A stretch of 58,574 bases of DNA from Companilactobacillus tucceti DSM 20183 (lineage in GTDB: Bacteria > Bacillota > Bacilli > Lactobacillales > Lactobacillaceae), in assembly GCF_001434665.1 (NCBI RefSeq), contig NZ_AZDG01000015.1, positions 1-58,574 on the forward strand. The letters run 5' to 3'. The translations under genes and the position numbers were made by a program. The notes beneath the pieces are model-generated. The model had not been told where the DNA came from and ran no database searches. It saw only the letters and a list, made by a program, of their open reading frames with translations. Positions 14,817 to 23,481 of the stretch are shown here, piece by piece. Position 1 is the first letter of the stretch; each line of letters starts with the position of its first letter.

Positions 14817-16169
14817 TTATTTTTTATTATTCAAAAGGAATAAAATACACGCTAATGCTAAGATTCCAAACAAGGCATTCGTAAACAATCCTGCTAGGGC
14901 ACCCAAATCATAATCATTAAAATAACTATAAATACTAGCCGAAATAGTTGTACCGATTGCCCCTCCAAGTGCGCTAGACATTTTATAAATTCCTGCCGCC
15001 TCTCCAGCTTCTGAACTAGGGACATTACTAACAGCAGTATCTGCTGAAGGGGTCGCATATAATCCAAATCCTAAACCAAACAATCCATACCCCACTATTA
15101 CAATTAGAAAATAACCTTTTCCAATCATAGTCAGTGACATCAATAACACACCCAATGTTGAAGCTATTGATCCCATCATCATTGGAATCTTAGGACATAA
15201 TCTCTGTAATAATTTTTCTCCAATACGAATCATTATCAATACCATTACTAAATAACTAAGGGAAAGGCTGCCGGTTTTAACAGCTGATAATCCTCTTGCC
15301 TGTTGAACATAAGAATTAACAACTAAAAGAGTACCTATCATTGCGTTTAAAAAGAAATTGGACAAAACTGCCGTCAGATATTCTCTACTGTTAAACAATT
15401 TAAAATCAATAAATTTATCTTTTCTATTTTTTTCCCATTTAAAGAAAGCAAAACCACTGACTAATAATAAAGTGAATAACGACAATCCGATCACATTAAA
15501 ATTCAATAGTGATCCATTTGAAATCAAAATATTCAGACTCAAGATAGAAGTGATAAAAAATAACATTCCAATCCAATCAAAAGTTCTTGGATTTCTTTTT
15601 GATGCCAAAGATTCTGGTGTTTTCCAAATCAATAAGAAACTCAAAACTGAAAATATGATAGAAATAACAAAAACATATCTCCATCCAAAGTTACTATCAA
15701 TAAAACCTCCAAAAAATGAACATAGTCCCGATCCACCCCAAGACCCAATTGACCAATAACTAAGTGCTCTTTGTCGATTTTTACCATGAAAATATGATTT
15801 TACTAGTGCTATCGTTGACGGCATAATACATGCCGCCGAAATTCCCTGCAAAATTCGCCCTAAAATAAAACCAAATGGCCCCGTGGAAATTACCAATGAA
15901 AAGGATCCAATAATACTCAATATAATTCCTAAATATGTAATTCTGACTCTACCAAATTTATCGGCCAATCCACCAGCGGCGACAACAAAAATTCCAGAAA
16001 ACAAACCAGTGAAAGACACGCCTAGGTTCAACAATCCCGATGTTATTTTTAAATCTGCTTGAACATCTGGTGCCATATTTAATAATGACTGTGCAAATAA
16101 CCAGTAAGTTAACACACTTAAAACTATTCCCAACAATAAACGATTAGTTCCACGGTATTCTTCGTTCAT
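14817..16169 (-). CDS. MFS transporter, EmrB/QacA (DHA2)-like drug exporter
   Basis: A 450-residue major facilitator with many membrane segments, probably 14. Motif A reads GGLADKFGRVRI after segment 2, and the segment-4 region has GRILQGISAACIMPSTIALVKSYF, typical of the DHA2 drug:proton antiporters. The tail ends in LLNNKK. Substrate cannot be told from sequence; export of drugs, dyes or organic acids is likely. It has its own promoter and terminator and is independent of both the phn operon and the amidase gene. Confidence 0.82.
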   Translation of the reverse strand: MNEEYRGTNRLLLGIVLSVLTYWLFAQSLLNMAPDVQADLKITSGLLNLGVSFTGLFSGIFVVAAGGLADKFGRVRITYLGIILSIIGSFSLVISTGPFGFILGRILQGISAACIMPSTIALVKSYFHGKNRQRALSYWSIGSWGGSGLCSFFGGFIDSNFGWRYVFVISIIFSVLSFLLIWKTPESLASKRNPRTFDWIGMLFFITSILSLNILISNGSLLNFNVIGLSLFTLLLVSGFAFFKWEKNRKDKFIDFKLFNSREYLTAVLSNFFLNAMIGTLLVVNSYVQQARGLSAVKTGSLSLSYLVMVLIMIRIGEKLLQRLCPKIPMMMGSIASTLGVLLMSLTMIGKGYFLIVIVGYGLFGLGFGLYATPSADTAVSNVPSSEAGEAAGIYKMSSALGGAIGTTISASIYSYFNDYDLGALAGLFTNALFGILALACILFLLNNKK

Positions 16170-16200
16170 AAATCACCTCGTGCTTTAATAACGTACCGTA

Positions 16201-16229
16201 AGTATACATATTGCTGTAAGCGTATGCAA
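16201..16229 (-). promoter_or_regulatory. promoter of the MFS exporter gene with overlapping direct repeats
   Basis: On the minus strand: -35 TTGCAT (16224-16229), a 17-base spacer and -10 TATACT (16201-16206). ATACGCTTACAG and GTATACTTACGG form an imperfect direct repeat about two helix turns apart that overlaps both elements, a plausible regulator binding site. Confidence 0.55.
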
Positions 16230-16235
16230 TTATAA

Positions 16236-16280
16236 GGGGATCAGCATTAATTTCTATTAATTTTAATATAGATGATCCCC
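16236..16280. repeat. inverted repeat at the 3' end of the amidase gene
   Basis: GGGGATCA (16236-16243) is the exact inverse of TGATCCCC (16273-16280). The stem spans the amidase stop codon. No strong T-run follows, so it is a weak terminator or a stabilising hairpin. Confidence 0.5.
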
Positions 16281-18187
16281 GAAATAAGAAACACACCTAT
16301 TAAACCTAAAGTTGTTTTATCTTCACCAGTTTGTGGCAATTTTTCAGTCTTATTGCCATTCACTTTTATTAAAGATTTTGTTCTAGTTATATCTGTCTTT
16401 GCATTAGGTTTAGAAACGTCTTTCTTATATAAATTATCAGGCTCATAATTTGGCTCTATTACATTTGATTCTTGGTTTTCTACATCATCATGTTGATCAA
16501 CCGATGCTCTTCCATCATCTACAATCAATCCCGGCATTGAAACTGGTCTATATGGTAATTCCGGTTTAGGCTTAGTTGATGGTTTTGTATCAGGTTTCGG
16601 TTTATTTATTACATGATTATTATTTGATGATTCAGTTAAATCTTTTTGGTTAAACCTTCCATTACTCTCAAATAAATCACCCAATTGTAATAGCAAACGA
16701 TCATTATTTCTAGCAGCATTAAATTGAATTCCTAATGGTAATCCAGATGCAGAAACATATGTTGGTAAACTAATAGCCGGTTCACCAGTTAAGTTAGATA
16801 TTTGTGTAAAAGGTGAATAATTTAATGATGGCATCCATTGGTCTAATGCTAACTTAGCTTTATCTTCCTTGGATAATGAATCCATATTTCTAATTCTTTG
16901 TTCTAATGAACTAGTCATTAACGGATCTCCAACTTTTGGTGCTGTTGAAGCTGTTGTTGGCGTTAAAAATATTGGATATTTTTGATGGAATTGATTCATT
17001 TTTTCAGCAATTTTATTTACTGAATTCCAAGCATTGGTAACATCGTCCTTATTTATCGACTTTCCTAGTTGATAAATTGCCCATGTGGACAAATCAACAT
17101 CCCCAATTTCCAGATGTCTTTTTAATTTACTAGTAGCTAAGTAATCAATAATCCCTGATGAACCAGCCCCAATCGTGTCATAATCATTCATCAATTCAGT
17201 TCCATCAATTGGATATTTTACTTTTTCAACCTGATATCCTTGTGACTTTAAAAATTCTACTGCTCTTTCAACAGCTTTTTTTGCATCACTACTAACAGGT
17301 GTATTTACTGGTGAATCCGTTGTATATGCAATTTTCATGGTTTTGGGATCTAACTTAATATCATTTGCTACTCCATTTGAAAAATCATCATATAATTTAT
17401 CCGTATCTGCCATGGTTTTAGTCTCTGCAAAATGGCTCGTTTGATTACGTTCAGATTTAGAATCAAATGTCATCGACGCACGAGAAGGTTTAAATCCAAT
17501 AATCCCATTCCAAGATGCTGGTATTCTAATTGATCCGCCTGAATCACTACCAGTTGCCACCGGAGCATACCCAGCTCCAACACCAGTAGCAGACCCTCCT
17601 GAAGAACCACCTGCTTGATAATTAGGATTCCACGAACTTCCAGTTGGCCCATATAATTTTGAATCAGTTATATTTTTTAAACCCATTTCTGGAAAATTAG
17701 TTTGTCCTATAACTATAAAACCTTCATCTTGAAAACTCTTAGTAATTCTACTTGTGCCATGGGAAATAACATCTTTCTCAAAGTATAATCCATTGGTATT
17801 ACTCCCCCCGCTAATGGTATGTCCCAATCCCTTTAAAAGTATAGGTACTCCAAAAAAAGGTTGCCCTGTATCTTGAATTTCACTTGCCTCTTTCAAGGCC
17901 TCATCTTTTCTTAGACTTATCATTGCATTCAGACTACCATCTTTCTTTTCTATCTCCTGATATGCATATTCTACTAATTGAACGCTAGTTACCCTTTTAC
18001 TTCTAACAGCCTCAGCCAATTGTAGTGCCGAACTATTTTCATAATCGCTGAGTGTAAATTCACTAACATTCTCGGTCGGTGCATCTATTTGATCAGCAAA
18101 AATAGTTTGAGTTGGTGCCCCAACTGTAAATAAAACTAACAACAAAATAATTTTACTTATTTTATTTTGTAATCTGTGGTAGTTCAT
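16247..18187 (-). CDS. LPxTG-anchored amidase-signature family amidase
   Basis: The start is the ATG at 18187 (MNYHRLQNK) behind GAGGGGG; a longer frame would put extra residues before the signal peptide. About 646 residues in all. Order: signal peptide (residues 1-32), amidase-signature domain (about 45-500), a Pro/Lys-rich linker (KPKPDTKPSTKPKPELPYRP) and a sortase signal LPQTG followed by a hydrophobic helix and KINRN. The Ser-Ser-Lys triad is visible: Lys in PILLKGLGH, Ser in GGSSGGSATG and Ser in GSDSGGSIRIP. It should hydrolyse amide bonds on the outer cell wall; the substrate is unknown. It is monocistronic. Confidence 0.85.
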   Translation of the reverse strand: MNYHRLQNKISKIILLLVLFTVGAPTQTIFADQIDAPTENVSEFTLSDYENSSALQLAEAVRSKRVTSVQLVEYAYQEIEKKDGSLNAMISLRKDEALKEASEIQDTGQPFFGVPILLKGLGHTISGGSNTNGLYFEKDVISHGTSRITKSFQDEGFIVIGQTNFPEMGLKNITDSKLYGPTGSSWNPNYQAGGSSGGSATGVGAGYAPVATGSDSGGSIRIPASWNGIIGFKPSRASMTFDSKSERNQTSHFAETKTMADTDKLYDDFSNGVANDIKLDPKTMKIAYTTDSPVNTPVSSDAKKAVERAVEFLKSQGYQVEKVKYPIDGTELMNDYDTIGAGSSGIIDYLATSKLKRHLEIGDVDLSTWAIYQLGKSINKDDVTNAWNSVNKIAEKMNQFHQKYPIFLTPTTASTAPKVGDPLMTSSLEQRIRNMDSLSKEDKAKLALDQWMPSLNYSPFTQISNLTGEPAISLPTYVSASGLPLGIQFNAARNNDRLLLQLGDLFESNGRFNQKDLTESSNNNHVINKPKPDTKPSTKPKPELPYRPVSMPGLIVDDGRASVDQHDDVENQESNVIEPNYEPDNLYKKDVSKPNAKTDITRTKSLIKVNGNKTEKLPQTGEDKTTLGLIGVFLISGIIYIKINRN

Positions 18188-18304
18188 CCTCTTATCCCCC
18201 TCAATTGGATATTGTTTATCAACATAATTAAATATAAACAATGATTCAATTAAAAGATAGAAATTTGTCATTTAGACAACCAAATTATTTTTAAAATAAA
18301 ATGA

Positions 18305-18334
18305 TTGACAATTGATTCGGTACCGAACTATAAT
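18305..18334 (+). promoter_or_regulatory. promoter of the MarR-ABC exporter operon
   Basis: A consensus promoter: -35 TTGACA (18305-18310), an 18-base spacer and -10 TATAAT (18329-18334). A palindromic operator occupies the spacer. Confidence 0.88.
18316..18327. promoter_or_regulatory. MarR operator 1
   Basis: Perfect 12-bp palindrome TTCGGTACCGAA between -35 and -10. Binding here would block RNA polymerase. Confidence 0.8.
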
Positions 18335-18351
18335 GCTAAGTGAAATAAAGA

Positions 18352-18363
18352 TTCGGTACCGAA
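18352..18363. promoter_or_regulatory. MarR operator 2
   Basis: A second identical TTCGGTACCGAA palindrome, 36 bp from the first, just downstream of the predicted transcription start. The two flanking contexts match for two more bases on the left. Confidence 0.8.
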
Positions 18364-18397
18364 TTAATTTTAAACCATAGAAAAGAGGATTTTATTC

Positions 18398-19060
18398 ATG
18401 AGCGAATTAACAAACAATCTAATGAAACAATTACATTTTATAAGTAAGGCAAGTAACAACTTCATGTATCAACACAAACAACGATTAACTGGTCAACAAC
18501 GTGTTTTAGCAATCTTAAGATTAGAAGACGGATTGAGCCAAAGTTATTTGGCAGATGTTTTAGATCTTCGTCCCAGTTCGATTGCAGAATTACTCAAAAA
18601 GCTTGAGAATTCCAACTATATTACTAGAAAGGAAGATGAAAAAGATAAAAGAAATAAATTAGTTTATTTAACAGATGATGGTCGTAAAAAAGCGGATACA
18701 AACGCTGAAGCTAAAAATGAAGATGTAAATGACGATTTCTTTGCTGGTTTAAACGACGATGAAAAACAACAATTTGGTAACTATCTTCAAAAAATCTCAG
18801 ATGGCTGGAGCGATGAATTTAAACAAAAATCATCCCGTTTTGTAGATCCAATGGATCGAATGAAAGATATGCAAAAAGTTCATGCGGCTATGATGGAAAA
18901 GTTTGGTGACGATTGGGAAAATATGTCCCCCGACGAAATGCGGAAAGTTATGCACAAAGCTATGAGAGGTAAAGATTTCTGTGGACCACATGGTGGATTT
19001 ATGCCAGAACATGGAAGAAATTTCCGTCATGACTTTAGAAATAAACACGAATTTTATTAA
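18398..19060 (+). CDS. MarR family regulator with long His/Met-rich C-terminal extension
   Basis: 220 residues, about 75 more than a usual MarR protein. The winged helix covers about residues 5-140 (LSQSYLADVLDLRPSSIAELLKKLENSNYITRKEDEKDKRNKLVYLTDDGRKKAD). The extra C-terminal part (about 150-220) is rich in Met, His and charge and ends with FCGPHGGFMPEHGRNFRHDFRNKHEFY, including one Cys and many His, so metal or hydrophobic-ligand sensing is possible. It lies 15 bases before the ABC exporter gene and is read from a promoter with two palindromes, so I infer autorepression and control of the exporter. Confidence 0.88.
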   Translation: MSELTNNLMKQLHFISKASNNFMYQHKQRLTGQQRVLAILRLEDGLSQSYLADVLDLRPSSIAELLKKLENSNYITRKEDEKDKRNKLVYLTDDGRKKADTNAEAKNEDVNDDFFAGLNDDEKQQFGNYLQKISDGWSDEFKQKSSRFVDPMDRMKDMQKVHAAMMEKFGDDWENMSPDEMRKVMHKAMRGKDFCGPHGGFMPEHGRNFRHDFRNKHEFY

Positions 19061-19075
19061 TACTGAGGAAAAATA

Positions 19076-20842
19076 ATGCACAATCATTCAATGGTAATGG
19101 AAGATTTACCAAAAGCTAAAGGCAATATGAAGATCCAGGATTTCTTTAAACTTATCAACAGTGTTAACCCTAAAAAAGGTATTTTCATTTTAGGGATGTT
19201 ATTAAGTTTAGTGACCAGTGGTGCTAGTTTAGTAGTCCCACAATTAACAAAGGGATTAGTCGATACAAGCAATCTAGCTAAAATAGACGGTAAGATGCTT
19301 TGGGTTTTGATCTTAGCATTCGTAATCCAACTAGGATTTGGGACTGTTGGTGGATTTTTGCTACGATATGTTGGCGAGAGCGCCGTTAAAACGTTACGTG
19401 AACGACTATGGAATCATCTACTCAAACTTCCAGTCGGTTACTTCGATGACCATAAATCTGGTGAAAGTAGTTCCCGTTTAGTCAATGACACTACCGTTAT
19501 TAAAGAATTAGTAACATCCAAATTCCCTAATTTCATAACTGGTGGTATCCAATTAATCGGATCAATGATTATTCTATTTTGGATGGATTGGAAAATGGCG
19601 GCCATTATGTTTAGTGCTGTTCCAATCTTTACTTTGATCCTATTACCCGTTGGACGCATACTATCTAAACTAGGACGACAACTGCAAGCCGCTACAGCAG
19701 ATTTTAATGCTGATGCTAGTGAGAAATTATCAGAAGTCAGATTAATAAAAGCAAGTAATGGCGAGAACTTTGAAAAAGATACAGGCGGAAACTTTATTAA
19801 CAGGATATTTACTTTAGGTGTAAAAGACGCCAAAGTTGAAGCCGTACTACAACCAATCATGACGACTGCTATGCTAGGAATTTTTGTTGGAATTCTCGGA
19901 TATGGTGCTGTAAGAGTACAAGCTGGAACTTTAACAAGTGGTGCATTAGTCGCATTTTTACTTTACTTGTTCAATATAATTGCCCCAATAACTAACTTTG
20001 CTACATTCTTTTCACAAGTACAAAAAGCTATGGGCTCAACACAACGTGTTCAAGAAATCCTTAATACTGAATTAGAACCAGTTGAAAACGGATCAGTAGT
20101 TGATGTTGAAGGTAAACCTATTCAAGCTAACAATCTTTCATTTAGTTATGCACCTGAGCATCCCATATTAGAAAATGTTTCTTTTGAAGCAAAACCTAAT
20201 ACAGTTATTGCCTTTGCAGGACCTAGTGGAGGTGGTAAATCTACCATATTTTCACTACTAGAAAGATTTTATGAACCCGATTTTGGAACAATATCAGTTG
20301 GTGATAAGCAAATTCAAGATATTAATTTGAACAATTGGCGTTCTCAAATTGGTTATGTTTCACAGGATAGTGCGGTATTTGCTGGAAGCATTCGCGATAA
20401 CTTACAATATGGTCTTGATGAAAAACTGACTGACGAGCAATTATGGCACGGATTGTCACTTGCATATGCCGATAAATTCGTTAAAGAATTCCCTGAACAA
20501 TTGAGTACACAAATCGGTGAACGTGGAGTTAAATTATCAGGTGGTCAAAAGCAAAGAATTGCTATTGCACGTGCTTTCTTACGTGATCCAAAAATTCTTA
20601 TGCTTGATGAAGCAACCGCAAGTTTAGATTCACAGTCTGAGGAAAAAGTTCAAAGAGCCTTGGATCAACTAATGGTAGGCAGAACAACTTTAGTAATTGC
20701 ACACCGTTTATCCACAATCGTTGATGCTGATCAAATATATTTTATTGAACATGGTAAAGTTACTGGTAATGGAACACATACAGAGTTGATCAATAATCAT
20801 GAATTGTATGCTAAATATGTTAAAGAACAAATGGTAAATTAA
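19076..20842 (+). CDS. ABC-type multidrug exporter, fused membrane and ATPase domains
   Basis: A 588-residue half-transporter that should work as a homodimer. The membrane domain (about residues 30-320) has six helices and begins with GMLLSLVTSGASLVVPQLTKGLVDT. The ATPase domain has Walker A GPSGGGKST (about residue 382), Q-loop IGYVSQDSAVFAGSIRDNL, signature LSGGQKQRIAIARAF, Walker B ILMLDEATASLD and switch His in IAHRLST. Start choice rests on a GAGG site 7 bases before the ATG. It is the MarR-controlled export gene; the substrate is probably a toxic amphiphile. Confidence 0.92.
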   Translation: MHNHSMVMEDLPKAKGNMKIQDFFKLINSVNPKKGIFILGMLLSLVTSGASLVVPQLTKGLVDTSNLAKIDGKMLWVLILAFVIQLGFGTVGGFLLRYVGESAVKTLRERLWNHLLKLPVGYFDDHKSGESSSRLVNDTTVIKELVTSKFPNFITGGIQLIGSMIILFWMDWKMAAIMFSAVPIFTLILLPVGRILSKLGRQLQAATADFNADASEKLSEVRLIKASNGENFEKDTGGNFINRIFTLGVKDAKVEAVLQPIMTTAMLGIFVGILGYGAVRVQAGTLTSGALVAFLLYLFNIIAPITNFATFFSQVQKAMGSTQRVQEILNTELEPVENGSVVDVEGKPIQANNLSFSYAPEHPILENVSFEAKPNTVIAFAGPSGGGKSTIFSLLERFYEPDFGTISVGDKQIQDINLNNWRSQIGYVSQDSAVFAGSIRDNLQYGLDEKLTDEQLWHGLSLAYADKFVKEFPEQLSTQIGERGVKLSGGQKQRIAIARAFLRDPKILMLDEATASLDSQSEEKVQRALDQLMVGRTTLVIAHRLSTIVDADQIYFIEHGKVTGNGTHTELINNHELYAKYVKEQMVN

Positions 20843-20870
20843 AAGGAGCTATCAGCTGATAGCTCCTTTT
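20841..20870. terminator. bidirectional terminator between the ABC exporter and SRAP genes
   Basis: A perfect 30-bp palindrome, AAAAGGAGCTATCAG and its inverse, with T-runs on both sides. It overlaps the exporter stop codon and the end of the opposing gene. Confidence 0.92.
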
Positions 20871-21452
20871 TTATTCTTCAAATTGTGGAAATCCATTTAC
20901 AGAATTAAGCATTGGCATTTTTGAATTAAGATAATCTAAAGCAAATTTATCATCATATAACCATGGTTTTATTTGATTCTTGCTAAGAATCAAAGGCATT
21001 CTGTCGTGTATTTTAATAACAGAATCATTAGGCTTGGTTGTTAACAGGCAACTACGCGGAGTTCCATCAAAATAGTCATAAAAACCGGCAATATACATCG
21101 TTTCAGGTTCCTCTCCATAGTTAAACCAATAACGTTGTTTATCAGCGGTCCACTCAAAGAAACCTGTCGTTGGATATACACAACGATGTTCCTTAAATCC
21201 TCTAGCAAACATCTGCTTTTGAGTAACTGTTTCTGACCTTGCATTAATAATTGATTGTCCAGGTTTAAATCCCGGATACCCCCACTTCATAGCAACAACC
21301 TTAACTTGCTGAAGTCCGGCAATCACGAGCGCTGTATCATCCGTTGGAAAAATCTCGCCTGTCTTTGGATTATAACCATTGTTTTTTGCCAATTGAAAAA
21401 TCCTATTTAACTCTGCATTTTCGGTTGGTTGAAACATGAAACGTCCACACAT
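20871..21452 (-). CDS. SRAP family (HMCES/YedK-like) abasic-site crosslinking protein
   Basis: A 193-residue SOS-response-associated peptidase family protein. The initiator Met is followed by the catalytic Cys (MCGRF), which after Met removal forms a thiazolidine crosslink with abasic sites in single-stranded DNA. Other conserved parts are INARSET, TTGFFEW (Glu) and KIHDRMPLIL (catalytic His). An AGGAGG site supports the start. It protects abasic sites during replication. No SOS box was noticed upstream. It is monocistronic and converges on the ABC exporter gene. Confidence 0.93.
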   Translation of the reverse strand: MCGRFMFQPTENAELNRIFQLAKNNGYNPKTGEIFPTDDTALVIAGLQQVKVVAMKWGYPGFKPGQSIINARSETVTQKQMFARGFKEHRCVYPTTGFFEWTADKQRYWFNYGEEPETMYIAGFYDYFDGTPRSCLLTTKPNDSVIKIHDRMPLILSKNQIKPWLYDDKFALDYLNSKMPMLNSVNGFPQFEE

Positions 21453-21505
21453 AAACGCGACCTCCTAAATTATTACTTTCGCCTTCATTATCTTACTTTT
21501 ACATA

Positions 21506-21536
21506 CAAAAAAACACCCACCAAATAGTGAGTGTTC
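21506..21536 (-). terminator. orphan minus-strand terminator upstream of the MarR-MFS cassette
   Basis: AACACTCAC and GTGGGTGTT form a 9-bp stem with one mismatch and are followed by a T-run on the minus strand. No minus-strand gene lies to its right until rpsI, 2 kb away, so its original gene seems displaced. Confidence 0.6.
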
Positions 21537-21596
21537 AAAATATACATTTCACCATCTAGAATTAGTTCACATCAAATTCAATACAACGAGGCAATC

Positions 21597-21625
21597 TTGA
21601 TTACTTATACAGTGAGCTGTATAAT
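21597..21625 (+). promoter_or_regulatory. promoter of the MarR-MFS cassette
   Basis: -35 TTGATT (21597-21602), a 17-base spacer and -10 TATAAT (21620-21625), overlapped by the first operator. Confidence 0.8.
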
Positions 21626-21645
21626 TTATACATTCTGCTGTATAA
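21605..21645. promoter_or_regulatory. tandem 20-bp operators of the second MarR regulator
   Basis: TTATACAG-TGAG-CTGTATAA (21605-21624) is a perfect inverted repeat over the -10. TTATACA-N6-TGTATAA (21626-21645) covers the transcription start. They are 21 bp apart, two helix turns, which allows two dimers on one face. Confidence 0.8.
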
Positions 21646-21662
21646 ATTTAAGGGGGCATCTT

Positions 21663-22100
21663 ATGGTTCTTAATCAAGAATATATAGTGGCAAGGCGTGT
21701 CCTTGAGCTTGCCAATAAGCTGGTTACAAATCGTAACCAGCATATCCGCATGCTACATGTCACCACGGATCAAGCCGATGCGCTGAATTTTTTTGCTGAT
21801 TATCCAAACAGTTCTATTTCAAATCTAAAAGACTTTCATCACATTAAACACCAAAGCGCCCAAGCAATCACACAGAAATTAAGTGAAAAAGGGCTAGTTG
21901 AGCTAACCGAAAATCCTAACGATCGTCGTGCCAAACTAGTTTCACTGACAGATGAGGGACATATCATGCGTATGCATTTAAAGGAAAATGGCTCGCATAC
22001 AGGTGAACAGATTCTAAATGGCTTCTCTAATGAGGAAAAAGCACAGTTTCTGGCACTATTAGAGCGATCCGTAGACAACTTGAATCGAGGTAACAAATGA
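21663..22100 (+). CDS. MarR family transcriptional regulator
   Basis: The start is at 21663 (MVLNQEY) after an AAGGGGG site; this gives 145-146 residues, the normal size. The winged helix is seen in SISNLKDFHHIKHQSAQAITQKLSEKGLVELTENPNDRRAKLVSLTDEGH. It overlaps the MFS gene by 4 bases (ATGA), so both are translated together. Two palindromic operators in its own promoter suggest it represses the cassette. The DNA uses more G and C at third positions than the genes around it, hinting at transfer. Confidence 0.9.
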   Translation: MVLNQEYIVARRVLELANKLVTNRNQHIRMLHVTTDQADALNFFADYPNSSISNLKDFHHIKHQSAQAITQKLSEKGLVELTENPNDRRAKLVSLTDEGHIMRMHLKENGSHTGEQILNGFSNEEKAQFLALLERSVDNLNRGNK

Positions 22101-23260
22101 AGAAACATATTTATAATCGCAACATCGTGTTAATCTTAGCAGCAAGCTTCTTTTATCTGTCTAGTCCCATGCTGATCAATCCATTAATTACGGGTTTCTC
22201 AAAGAGTTTAGGTAGTTCTACACTCTTGGCTGGGGTAATTGCAGGGCTCATGAATATCGCATCGTTAATACTACGTCCGATTGCTGGAAATCTCGTTGAT
22301 CGATATTCTAAATATTTGCTATCATCACTAGGTGGCTTTTTCTTGATAATTGCATCTGTTGGTTATGTAATTGTCACTAATCCTGCTTGGTTACTAGTAA
22401 TCCGAGTGATTAACGGAATCGGCTATGTGCTGTGTACCGTTTGCATGGCTACTTGGATGGCTAATTTGTTACCTAGAGAACGCGTCGGTTCTGGTATGGG
22501 AATTTACGGTTTGATGAATGCATTAGGTATGGCCTTAGCCCCAGCACTAGGTATCTTTCTTTACAAACACTTTGGTTATCGCTACGCTTTCATGGCCTCT
22601 GTGATTTCCAGTATTTTAATGGTAGTACTTGTGCAACTGGTAACAGATCACGGTCATCCTCTGAAAAAAGCTACTGGTGTAAAGCACCAAAAAAAGTTCC
22701 GTATTGTTCAACCACAAGTATTACCGATTGCAATGATCCTAATGCTATTTGCATTACCATACTTCTCAACACAAGCATACATCGTTAGTTACGTGACATC
22801 GATTCATTCAAAGGTAGCGGTTGGCAGCTTCTTTCCAATCTATGCCATCCTCTTGTTAGTTTTGCGGATGTCGCTAAAAGATCTTTTTGATTCGGTTGTA
22901 TTTGGTAAGTTTTTGTATGCAAGCCTCGGTAGTACTCTCATTGGCTTATTAGCATTAACACATCTGTCGAATAATTTCATGATGTTTATCGCTGCATTGG
23001 GTTTGGCCGGTGGCTATGGACTCATGTTTTCAATTTGTCAGGCAACCTCACTCTTGATTGCGCCACATAATGAGCAAGGATTAGCGAATAGCACTTTCTA
23101 CATCGGAATGGATCTTGGTATGTCATTGGGTCCAATTATTGGTGGCTTGATAAAAAGTGCTATTCCAACTGCATGGTTTTATCCAGTGATGCTGGTAACT
23201 ATTCCCATCATCTGGCTCATTTACTTCATGAATAAAAAGAGTTTGAATCACGTGTTCTAA
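22097..23260 (+). CDS. MFS transporter, drug-efflux type (12 segments)
   Basis: A 387-residue major facilitator with about twelve membrane segments. Motif A-like IAGNLVDRYSKYLL follows segment 2, and ALGMALAPALGIFLYKHFGYRYAF is the segment-5 motif C region typical of exporters. The middle cytoplasmic loop has KKATGVKHQKKF. It is coupled to the MarR gene by a 4-base overlap, which points to substrate-induced efflux. Codon use resembles its MarR partner more than the flanking genes. Confidence 0.87.
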   Translation: MKKHIYNRNIVLILAASFFYLSSPMLINPLITGFSKSLGSSTLLAGVIAGLMNIASLILRPIAGNLVDRYSKYLLSSLGGFFLIIASVGYVIVTNPAWLLVIRVINGIGYVLCTVCMATWMANLLPRERVGSGMGIYGLMNALGMALAPALGIFLYKHFGYRYAFMASVISSILMVVLVQLVTDHGHPLKKATGVKHQKKFRIVQPQVLPIAMILMLFALPYFSTQAYIVSYVTSIHSKVAVGSFFPIYAILLLVLRMSLKDLFDSVVFGKFLYASLGSTLIGLLALTHLSNNFMMFIAALGLAGGYGLMFSICQATSLLIAPHNEQGLANSTFYIGMDLGMSLGPIIGGLIKSAIPTAWFYPVMLVTIPIIWLIYFMNKKSLNHVF

Positions 23261-23321
23261 ATCAAAAAAGTACGCTTACGTATCACTTCATACTGATTAA
23301 CGCCTGACACTAAAATATTTC

Positions 23322-23360
23322 TTCCTTCCTAATTAGATATTGGGGAGGATTTTTTATTTA
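23322..23360 (+). terminator. terminator of the MarR-MFS cassette
   Basis: CCTTCC (23324-23329) pairs with GGGAGG (23343-23348), with one G-U pair, and is followed by ATTTTTTATTT. Confidence 0.65.
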
Positions 23361-23424
23361 TCTGACTCCGGGTCACAAACAGTAATCATACAAAACAGTG
23401 GTGAGTAATTGGTGGTTATTCCAA

Positions 23425-23456
23425 CAAAAAAAGACACCCACAATAATGTGGCTGCC
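23425..23456 (-). terminator. terminator of the rplM-rpsI operon
   Basis: On the minus strand GGCAGCCACA pairs with TGTGGGTGTC over a 4-base loop, followed by seven T. It lies just downstream of rpsI. Confidence 0.85.
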
Positions 23457-23481
23457 TTGTAAACATTGATATAAAAAAATA

